This document shows, one piece after another, positions 1 to 4,976 of a DNA stretch of 7,555 nt (the first letter of the stretch is position 1; each line of letters begins with the position of its first letter). The notes beneath the pieces are model-generated. The model searched no databases and was not told the origin of the DNA. It saw only the letters and a list, made by a program, of their open reading frames with translations. A program made the position numbers and the translations under genes. This DNA comes from Thermoplasmata archaeon (lineage in GTDB: Archaea; Thermoplasmatota; Thermoplasmata; UBA10834). The stretch covers positions 1 to 7,555 of the forward strand of contig JALOTO010000070.1 of NCBI GenBank assembly GCA_025457845.1, read 5' to 3'.

Positions 1-450
1 GAGGAGCGTCTCGTTCTCGTCCGGCGTGTACGCCGAGAGGTTGCAGGACATCGAGAGCCGTGCGTATTCACCAAGCTCGGGGCTGTATCCCTGGTCGACC
101 GCTGAGCAGTTCCAGACGACGTGGTTGGAGTCGAGGAACGAGACGGCAGTCGCCTCGGACCTGCAGAAGCGGCCGTCGCCGTCCGTGTCGTTGAACAGAT
201 AGAGCCGCGGGATGCCGACGTCGAACGTGGGGGAGAACGGGTCCTCGGTATGGTGGAAGATGATCCTCGGCCACTCGAAGGGTATCGCGGCCGTGAGGTT
301 CCCCGAGACTATGTTGACCTTCATCTCGTCCACGCTCACGAAGAGCGAGTAGTCGTCCTCCGCGGACGCGCTCTGGGCGCCAGCGAGCACGACGATGGCG
401 CACAGAAGGGCCGATGCGATCGGACATGCCAGACGCGTAGGGGCTCCCAC
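1..450 (-). CDS. Secreted protein with one EF-hand-like loop, C-terminus off the window
   Basis: I do not recognise the family. The frame is open from a GTG at 450 to the window edge (150 codons). A basic residue and a hydrophobic stretch (about residues 8-27, including ASALLCAIVVLAG) lead to an Ala-x-Ala signal-peptidase-type site near residue 30, after which the protein turns acidic (EDDY). It is therefore probably exported. Residues 88-99 fit a canonical EF-hand loop: Asp88, Asp90, Asp92, Gly93, Phe95 and Glu99, so calcium binding is likely. Three cysteines (96, 116, 136) lie in the mature part. GTG is preferred over an ATG at 427, which opens an Arg-rich frame without protein-like composition. 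It is also preferred over in-frame TTGs at 477 and 495, because a TATA-like box lies about 27 bases before the GTG. The JAMM gene ends 41 bases upstream, but a shared function is not implied. Confidence 0.72.
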   Translation of the reverse strand, partial: MGAPTRLACPIASALLCAIVVLAGAQSASAEDDYSLFVSVDEMKVNIVSGNLTAAIPFEWPRIIFHHTEDPFSPTFDVGIPRLYLFNDTDGDGRFCRSEATAVSFLDSNHVVWNCSAVDQGYSPELGEYARLSMSCNLSAYTPDENETLL

Positions 451-474
451 GGGGATACTAAAGCCCTGGTCGCC

Positions 475-481
475 CAAATAG
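475..481 (-). promoter_or_regulatory. Putative TATA box for the secreted-protein gene
   Basis: On the minus strand CTATTTG is the most AT-rich stretch upstream of the GTG at 450. Its centre is about 27 bases before that codon, which would give a leaderless transcript. It lies in the 41-base gap after the JAMM gene. The match to an archaeal TATA box is weak. Confidence 0.35.
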
Positions 482-491
482 GTTTGCCGGT

Positions 492-1139
492 TCAAGGGCG
501 GGCCTTGAGTCGCCTGGACCTGCCCCCCGGCCTGACGGTCAGAGGGTCCTCGCTCGCGGGATATATGCCGAACGGGACCTCGGCGTAGCCCTCCCCTTCC
601 AGCCTGAACGCCCTAGCCTCCTCGTTTATCGGGTCCACGACCAGGGCCACGTGGTACGGCTGGCTGAAGAACTTCCTCTGGGTCTCGACATCCGTCTTGG
701 AGAGGAAGCATGTGTGCCCGGGGTGGGAGTGGTACCACCCGACGAGGATGTAGTCGAAGCCCTGGCCGTCCAGCTCGGCGAACAGCTTCGGGAACGCGGA
801 CGGGTCGAACCTGACCTTCGACGACGAGCTCTTGAGCCCCGTTGTCACGGTGTCCCTCACGAGCACGTAGGTCGCGCCGTTCCACGTGCGCACCTCTCCG
901 AGGAGGAACCCCATGACCTCCAGCCTTCCAGGCGCCTGCTCTGCCGCATGCTCCCGGATCTTCCGCTCCGCCAGGTCCGATATGTAGGCCCTCATCGGCC
1001 GGCCGGACGACCGGGCGCGCGTGAACATCGCAAGGGAGTCGGGCGCGAGCCATCTGTGGGGGCTCAGTGAGGCGTCCCTCGGCGGATGCCGCTCCACGTG
1101 CTGCCGCTTCGTCTCGCCCAGTATCCTCGGCCTAGACAT
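492..1139 (-). CDS. Rpn11/Csn5-like JAMM metalloprotease (deubiquitinase-like)
   Basis: This is a predicted zinc isopeptidase that would remove the neighbouring ubiquitin-like modifier from targets. From the ATG at 1139 it has 215 residues. The full JAMM signature is present: Glu74 in EVMGFLLGE, then His137-Ser-His139, seven residues, Ser147, two residues and Asp150. The wording is strikingly like eukaryotic Rpn11: GWYHSHPG, a Cys (144) before LS, DVETQ, then VALVVDPI. The domain begins near MRAYISD, leaving an unassigned, basic N-terminal extension of about 48 residues; the C-terminus is also Arg-rich. A start at 1139 overlaps the E2 gene by 8 bases and follows a GGTGAT Shine-Dalgarno-like site with 4-base spacing. 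In-frame starts at 1145 and 1148, or an internal Met just before the domain, cannot be excluded. It is the last gene of the modifier-E2-JAMM unit. The fold and catalytic residues are secure; the substrate is inferred from context. Confidence 0.93.
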   Translation of the reverse strand: MSRPRILGETKRQHVERHPPRDASLSPHRWLAPDSLAMFTRARSSGRPMRAYISDLAERKIREHAAEQAPGRLEVMGFLLGEVRTWNGATYVLVRDTVTTGLKSSSSKVRFDPSAFPKLFAELDGQGFDYILVGWYHSHPGHTCFLSKTDVETQRKFFSQPYHVALVVDPINEEARAFRLEGEGYAEVPFGIYPASEDPLTVRPGGRSRRLKARP

Positions 1140-1653
1140 CGGCATCACCCACTATCCTGACGCGCCTGTCGGACTGGTCCATGACCACGGGAGGATTGTA
1201 CCCGTTCCTGTTGAAGTACGCGGCCGCCATCGTGCAGGCGTCGCTCCCGAAAGGGTTCCGCGGGTTCGGGTTCATCAGGAGCGACTCTATCCCCCTGATG
1301 AAGCTGACGAGGGTCGAGCTGAAGTCCCAGTTCTCCAGAAGCTTGGTGCACACGTAGCCGCCGTCGTCAGGGGGCATGATGTTCGGATGGAAGATCGGCG
1401 TCTGCCACTTCACGATGGGCTTCTCGACCGGGTAGTCCTCGCCGATCAAGATGGCCATCTTGTGGACGAACCTGTGGACGACCTTGCTCTCCTCCCAGGC
1501 CGGGCCCGGGACGCGCATGATCGTGACGTTGACCATGATCGGGAACTCCGACAGGGTAGGGTCGGAGACCGAGATGTGGTGTCTGAGCTCCCGTTGGCAG
1601 GCCTCGACCTCGTTCCTGAGGCGCATCCTGAGCACGTCGACGGGCAGGGACAT
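1132..1653 (-). CDS. E2 ubiquitin-conjugating-enzyme-like protein (UBC fold)
   Basis: This is a predicted E2 that accepts the modifier from the E1 onto a cysteine and passes it to substrate amines. It has 173 residues, close to a one-domain E2. An N-terminal helix (about 8-25, LRNEVEACQREL) precedes the beta sheet. Next comes YPVEKP (74-79) and a TPIFHPN segment with the HPN motif at 89-91. Then come GGYVC with active-site Cys102, Trp109 as in the E2 xxW-S-xxT motif, and a helix ending in MNPNPRNPF. HPN-to-Cys spacing is 11 residues, whereas it is 8 in UbcH5-type enzymes, because of a Pro-Pro-Asp-Asp insertion before Gly-Gly. About 20 residues after the core (from about 150) are unassigned. 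The ATG lies 5 bases after the modifier's TAG, and the last codons overlap the JAMM gene, so translation is probably coupled. An inactive UEV variant is unlikely because both HPN and Cys are kept. Confidence 0.93.
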   Translation of the reverse strand: MSLPVDVLRMRLRNEVEACQRELRHHISVSDPTLSEFPIMVNVTIMRVPGPAWEESKVVHRFVHKMAILIGEDYPVEKPIVKWQTPIFHPNIMPPDDGGYVCTKLLENWDFSSTLVSFIRGIESLLMNPNPRNPFGSDACTMAAAYFNRNGYNPPVVMDQSDRRVRIVGDADV

Positions 1654-1658
1654 CTCGA

Positions 1659-1907
1659 CTATCCGCCCTCGGGGTCAGGGATGAGTTCAAGGACATCGTC
1701 GGTCCGTATGCTGGCGTCCTTCAGAGACGCGCCGCCCCTGAGGACCTTCTTCCCTTTCCTGAGGACGTAGGCCCCCATGTCCTTGTTCCAGAATGTGGCC
1801 GCGCTCTCGATAATCTCATCCACGGTGTTCTCGTCCTCGAGCTCCATCTCGACGGCGGCACCGGTCTCCGCGTTCTTGACCTTGATCCTGAATGGCAGAG
1901 TGACCAC
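1659..1907 (-). CDS. Ubiquitin-like modifier ending in Gly-Gly
   Basis: This is a beta-grasp protein predicted to be attached to targets through its C-terminal glycine. From the GTG at 1907 it has 82 residues (ubiquitin has 76). Its last 34 residues align without gaps to the last 34 of ubiquitin, keeping the Leu-x-x-x-x-Lys, Gly, Leu-x-Asp, Ile, Leu-x-Leu and Gly-Gly positions. The stop codon follows Gly81-Gly82 directly, so no maturation is needed. The lysine equivalent to ubiquitin Lys48 is present; that of Lys63 is Thr. The GTG sits about 26 bases after a TATA-like box. The longer alternative, an ATG at 1967 overlapping the E1 stop as ATGA, adds 20 residues unlike ubiquitin, encoded across that box. 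A ThiS/MoaD-type sulfur carrier also ends in Gly-Gly, but the E2 next door favours a protein modifier. The start is uncertain; the identity is much less so. Confidence 0.9.
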   Translation of the reverse strand: MVTLPFRIKVKNAETGAAVEMELEDENTVDEIIESAATFWNKDMGAYVLRKGKKVLRGGASLKDASIRTDDVLELIPDPEGG

Positions 1908-1930
1908 CGGATACTGGACACAACGTGGGG

Positions 1931-1936
1931 TTAAAT
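1931..1936 (-). promoter_or_regulatory. Putative TATA box for the modifier-E2-JAMM operon
   Basis: The minus strand reads ATTTAA inside an AT-rich island between the E1 stop and the GTG at 1907. Its centre is about 26 bases before that GTG, matching the spacing at the E1 gene. It would give the modifier, E2 and JAMM genes their own leaderless transcript and lets the modifier be made in excess of the E1. Confidence 0.5.
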
Positions 1937-1963
1937 GGTTTTCGCATACGTGTAGTAGGAGGT

Positions 1964-2755
1964 TCATTGCCTAGAATGCACCGGGCAGTCGGGGTTCACG
2001 GCCACCTCGGCCTCCTCCGCGACGTTCCTCTGACCGTCGTAGTAGAGGGTGTTCGCAAGGAGCATCCTGTCCTCGCCCGAGACGTGCTTGATGACCTCCC
2101 GGACCATGAGCGCGGAGACTATGCTCGTCGTGGTGATCTCGGCGGCCAGGCGCGGCTCGTGGAAGACCACATCCTTGCCCGTGCAGCTGAACCTCAGCCC
2201 CGCCACGCGCGCATGGCTCCTGTTCATGCCACATTGGATGCATGCGCCCTCAGGCGGCCTGACCACCATGACCCTTCCGAGGAGGCCTTCCATTCCACCA
2301 TCGACGTAGACCTTGCCCGCTAGATATGACCTGGAGTTGACGTGAAGCCTGGCGACTATGTTGTCGAGGCACCCTAGGACGACATCGTGCTCGCCGTATG
2401 CCGAATCCGCCATCTCCTCGATTCGCGTCGGGACAGGCACGGCGTCCATCTCGGGGGACAGGGCCATCATACCGCGCGCCACGACCTCGGCCTTGAGCCT
2501 CCTGGCGGAGGCGTCCTCCTTGGAGAAGAAGAGGCACCGGTTCAGGTTCGAGCCGACGACATGATCCATGTCGACCACGGTGACGTGCCTGAACCCCGAC
2601 AGGGCGAGGCATTTCCCGACCTCGTTACCGAGCGCGCCCGCCCCCACCATCAGGACGCGCGCGCGGGCTATGGCATCGAGGTCGAGCCAGCCGATCCTGC
2701 GGGAGCGGTCGAGCCTGTCCTCGTCCATCTCCCCGACCCTGACGCTTCCGTCCAC
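1964..2755 (-). CDS. E1-like activating enzyme (ThiF/MoeB/UBA superfamily), minimal form
   Basis: This is predicted to adenylate the modifier's C-terminal Gly with ATP and carry it as a thioester for the E2. It has 263 residues from GTG 2755. In order: a nucleotide loop GAGALG (38-43); acidic Asp62 and Asp64; SNLNRCLF (69-76), where most family members have Arg-Gln rather than Arg-Cys; Lys88; and the CLDN motif with Asp131. A zinc site follows: CxxC (172, 175) pairing with C-terminal CPVH (257-260), where the usual last Cys is His. The likely catalytic residue is Cys191 in FSCTG, placed as in eukaryotic UBA3/UBA2, where the active Cys is followed by Thr. There is no room for a separate catalytic-cysteine domain or ubiquitin-fold domain, so E2 recruitment must differ from canonical E1s. 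A TATA-like box lies about 26 bases before the GTG. Pure MoeB/ThiF sulfur-carrier activation is the alternative. Confidence 0.92.
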   Translation of the reverse strand: MDGSVRVGEMDEDRLDRSRRIGWLDLDAIARARVLMVGAGALGNEVGKCLALSGFRHVTVVDMDHVVGSNLNRCLFFSKEDASARRLKAEVVARGMMALSPEMDAVPVPTRIEEMADSAYGEHDVVLGCLDNIVARLHVNSRSYLAGKVYVDGGMEGLLGRVMVVRPPEGACIQCGMNRSHARVAGLRFSCTGKDVVFHEPRLAAEITTTSIVSALMVREVIKHVSGEDRMLLANTLYYDGQRNVAEEAEVAVNPDCPVHSRQ

Positions 2756-2777
2756 GGGTGTGGAACATGAGCTGCGG

Positions 2778-2783
2778 ATTTAA
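2778..2783 (-). promoter_or_regulatory. Putative TATA box for the E1 gene
   Basis: The minus strand reads TTAAAT, starting about ten bases after the aminopeptidase stop. Its centre is about 26 bases before the E1 GTG at 2755, which predicts a leaderless mRNA starting at or next to that codon. No Shine-Dalgarno site precedes the GTG. Confidence 0.55.
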
Positions 2784-2792
2784 CCCCGTCGG

Positions 2793-3929
2793 TCAGTCCC
2801 ACACGAGGGTGCCATCGACCATCATCTGGGTCTCCCTGCCCCCCTTGCCCACGACCGTGATCGTCGGCTTCTTGACCAGCCCGTCCAGGTGTATGAGGGA
2901 CTCCGCGTCGCGGTCGTAGTTGCTTCCGACGGCGAAGTGGCACGTCCCGTATACCTTCTCGTCCTCGAGCATGATGCCGACTATGCGGGCCTTCCTGTTG
3001 AGCCCTATACCCAGCTCGCCTATGGAGCTGGCGTTCCTGGCATAGACCTCGCCCAGCTCGCGCTTGAGGTCCCCGGAGGCGGCCATCTTCCTGGCCTTCC
3101 TCTCGGCGTTCCTCACGGTGGTCTCGAGGACCTTGGCCTCCTTGCCTCCGGAGATGTCCGTGATGAAGCCCTTGCTGACCTCACAGACAATCGGCTCCTT
3201 GATGATGACCTCGCCCTTCTCGACGACTATGGAGCCGTCGAAGGCTATGGTCCCCTCGGACGCTCCGAGGGCGGGGGAGACGTAGACCTCGCCCGCGGGG
3301 AGGTTCCCGCCCTTCCCCGGCTTGCTGAAGTCGCCGTTGTCCGACTTCCCCTTCCTGCCCTTGATGCCGATGGTGACGTCCGTCCCCCCGGGCGCGGTGA
3401 CCCTGACGGATTCCGCCCCTTCCATGAGCTTGACTATGCGCTTGCAGTCCGCGCGCATGCGCGTGTAGTCTATGGGCACGGTCCTGGAGAACATGTCGAC
3501 CGTGACCCCGGGTGACCAGAACGACCTCGAGACCTTCCCCTCGAAGAGGACATCGAAGTAGTGGTCGTACCTCGCCTTGCCCTTCCCCTTGTACCCGTGC
3601 TTCATGCCGAAGCTGTCCTTGCCGAGCCTGTCCGCGCTCGTCGAGATGAGTATGTCGGGTTCCGAGGTCATCGCCTTGATGACCCCTTCCTCTGCGTGGT
3701 CGTACTGCCCCTTCTCCCTCTGGACGAGCATGAGCGGCTTCGCGTCGAGCTCGAGGGCCGCATCGAACAGGGACATGGAGATCTGCATGACCTCCTCGTT
3801 CGGGTTCGTTATGATCATGACCTCCTCGCCCTTCTTCGTGGCGAGGACCTCGACCATAGCGGCCATGGCGGCCTTCCTCAGGGACGGGGGATAGGCCTTC
3901 CCCCGTGCGAAATCGATTGCCTGTGACAT
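2793..3929 (-). CDS. M29-family metallo-aminopeptidase (aminopeptidase T type)
   Basis: This is a predicted cytoplasmic aminopeptidase that removes N-terminal residues from peptides using a two-metal centre. From the ATG at 3929 it has 378 residues, slightly shorter than the roughly 400 usual for the family. Hallmarks are in order: GGTDVTI (181-187); NLPAGEVYVSP with Glu214; GELGIG with Glu305; DEKVYGTCHFAVG with His331; Tyr338 seven residues later; and the HLD motif (His347, Asp349). These correspond to the Glu, His, Tyr and His-x-Asp metal or catalytic residues of M29 enzymes. A Lys/Gly-rich stretch (190-208) precedes the first ligand. An in-frame upstream start at 4001 would add 24 residues, but a TATA-like box at 3955-3960 falls inside that extension, so I prefer 3929. 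Its stop is 37 bases before the E1 start. A role in finishing peptides from tagged-protein degradation is suggested by position only. Confidence 0.88.
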   Translation of the reverse strand: MSQAIDFARGKAYPPSLRKAAMAAMVEVLATKKGEEVMIITNPNEEVMQISMSLFDAALELDAKPLMLVQREKGQYDHAEEGVIKAMTSEPDILISTSADRLGKDSFGMKHGYKGKGKARYDHYFDVLFEGKVSRSFWSPGVTVDMFSRTVPIDYTRMRADCKRIVKLMEGAESVRVTAPGGTDVTIGIKGRKGKSDNGDFSKPGKGGNLPAGEVYVSPALGASEGTIAFDGSIVVEKGEVIIKEPIVCEVSKGFITDISGGKEAKVLETTVRNAERKARKMAASGDLKRELGEVYARNASSIGELGIGLNRKARIVGIMLEDEKVYGTCHFAVGSNYDRDAESLIHLDGLVKKPTITVVGKGGRETQMMVDGTLVWD

Positions 3930-3954
3930 CGGCCAGTGGAAGGCGGGCAACGCA

Positions 3955-3960
3955 CTTAAG
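3955..3960 (-). promoter_or_regulatory. Putative TATA box for the M29 aminopeptidase gene
   Basis: The minus strand reads CTTAAG, centred about 28 bases before the ATG at 3929. It is one half of the divergent promoter region with the flavoprotein gene. Its position argues against the longer start at 4001. The sequence is a weak match. Confidence 0.4.
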
Positions 3961-4003
3961 TCTTCACGAGCGACGCGCGCGGGGGCGGGCATCCTGGGCA
4001 AAC

Positions 4004-4010
4004 GATAAAT
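4004..4010 (+). promoter_or_regulatory. Putative TATA box for the thioredoxin-reductase-like gene
   Basis: GATAAAT on the plus strand is centred about 28 bases before the ATG at 4035 and only about 19 before the ATG at 4026. By the spacing seen elsewhere in the window, this favours 4035 as a leaderless start. A GGAG at 4011-4014 lies about 11 bases before 4026 and is the only argument for the earlier codon. Confidence 0.48.
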
Positions 4011-4034
4011 GGAGATGCGGCCGATATGTCCGCC

Positions 4035-4976
4035 ATGTTCGGCCTAGGTGGTTCGGGCGAGGTGAGCGGCAAGGTCGACGTCTGCATAGTCGGCGCCGGA
4101 CCCGCGGGGATGACCGCAGCGGTCTACGCCGCGAGGAAGATGCTCTCGGTCGCGGTGGTCGCGAAGGACGTCGGAGGGCAGGTCTCGTGGACCCAGGGCA
4201 TCGAGAACTACATGGGGTTCCAGTTCATCACGGGCAAGGAGCTCGTCGCCAAGTTCGAGGAGCAGGTCCGACAGTTCCCCGTGACCGTCGTCACCGACGA
4301 GGTCGTCGGGATGCAGGTCAAGGGGAAGGATTTCGTGCTGAGCACGAAGGGTGGCAGGGCGATCGAGGCGAGGTGCGTCATAGTCGCCTCGGGCAAGAGG
4401 CCGCGCCCGCTCGGGGCGCCAAACGAGAGCAGGCTTATTGGGAGGGGCGTATCGTACTGCGCCACCTGCGACGGACCGTTCTTCAAGGGGAAGGACGTCG
4501 CGGTCATAGGCGGAGGGAACTCGGCCGTCCAGGCGGCCGTCGAGATGTCCCGCATAGCGAAGAAGGTCTACATCGTCTCGAGGAGCCCATGGAGGGCCGA
4601 CGGGATGGTCGCAGACGCAGCGGCCAGCATCACCAACATAGAGTCGAGGACGAGGTACGCGGTCGAGGACATCCTCGGAGACGACAGGGTCGACGGTCTC
4701 CGGATCAGGGAGATGACCACCAAGGAGGTCACCGACCTCAAGGTCCAGGGGGTCTTCCTCGAGATAGGGCTCGAACCGAACACCGGCTTCGCCCGCGGCA
4801 TGCTCGCGCTCAACGGCTACGGTGAGGTCATGGTCGACTGCGAGGGCAGGACCAACGTCAAGGGCATATTCGCGGCCGGGGACGTGACGCAGGTCCGGGA
4901 CAAGCAGATAGTCGTGGCTGCCGGAGAGGGGGCGAAGGCCGCCCTCAGCGCCTACGAGTACCTAACGGCCCTCTAG
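4035..4976 (+). CDS. Thioredoxin-reductase-like FAD disulfide oxidoreductase with atypical NADPH site
   Basis: This is a low-molecular-weight thioredoxin-reductase-type flavoenzyme, predicted to pass reducing power to thioredoxin or a similar small dithiol protein in the cytoplasm. From the ATG at 4035 it has 313 residues, normal for the family; an ATG at 4026 would add three. Seen in order: FAD loop GAGPAG (20-25); VGGQV and IENYMGF; the redox pair CATC (Cys142, Cys145); a second dinucleotide loop GGGNSA (159-164); and the C-terminal GIFAAGDV and QIVVAAGEGA segments. The usual NADPH 2'-phosphate motif HRRxxFRA is replaced by SRSPWRAD (182-189), keeping only one of the paired arginines. The donor may therefore not be NADPH; NADH, reduced F420 or another donor is possible, as reported for some archaeal homologues. 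It is divergent from the M29 gene and overlaps the methyltransferase gene by 4 bases at their stops. Confidence 0.9.
   Translation: MFGLGGSGEVSGKVDVCIVGAGPAGMTAAVYAARKMLSVAVVAKDVGGQVSWTQGIENYMGFQFITGKELVAKFEEQVRQFPVTVVTDEVVGMQVKGKDFVLSTKGGRAIEARCVIVASGKRPRPLGAPNESRLIGRGVSYCATCDGPFFKGKDVAVIGGGNSAVQAAVEMSRIAKKVYIVSRSPWRADGMVADAAASITNIESRTRYAVEDILGDDRVDGLRIREMTTKEVTDLKVQGVFLEIGLEPNTGFARGMLALNGYGEVMVDCEGRTNVKGIFAAGDVTQVRDKQIVVAAGEGAKAALSAYEYLTAL

Noticed and set aside
68..427. A 119-codon minus-strand frame from an ATG.
   Set aside because: It is Arg/Pro-rich, without protein-like patterning. The overlapping GTG frame gives a signal peptide and an EF-hand loop and stays open to the window edge.
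1021..1770. A long plus-strand frame opposite the JAMM, E2 and modifier genes.
   Set aside because: It is the antisense shadow of three well-supported genes, rich in Arg, Asp and Val, as expected from a GC-rich complement.
492..2755. A type II CBASS or bacterial antiviral Bil operon.
   Set aside because: There is no cGAS-like nucleotidyltransferase or effector. The E2 and JAMM are separate, eukaryote-like proteins in an archaeal setting. The parts resemble Bil-type systems, but nothing visible indicates defence.
1659..2755. A molybdopterin or thiamine sulfur-transfer pair (MoeB/MoaD or ThiF/ThiS).
   Set aside because: The E2 and Rpn11-like protease are coupled to the modifier, and no cofactor biosynthesis gene is nearby. 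E2 has no role in sulfur transfer.
2793..4001. A longer M29 aminopeptidase starting at 4001.
   Set aside because: The extra 24 residues are unlike the family's N-terminus, and the likely TATA box falls inside them. ATG 3929 fits promoter spacing.
3905..4825. A 306-codon plus-strand frame overlapping the flavoprotein gene.
   Set aside because: It is extremely Arg/Gly-rich and overlaps a frame with intact FAD, CATC and nucleotide motifs.
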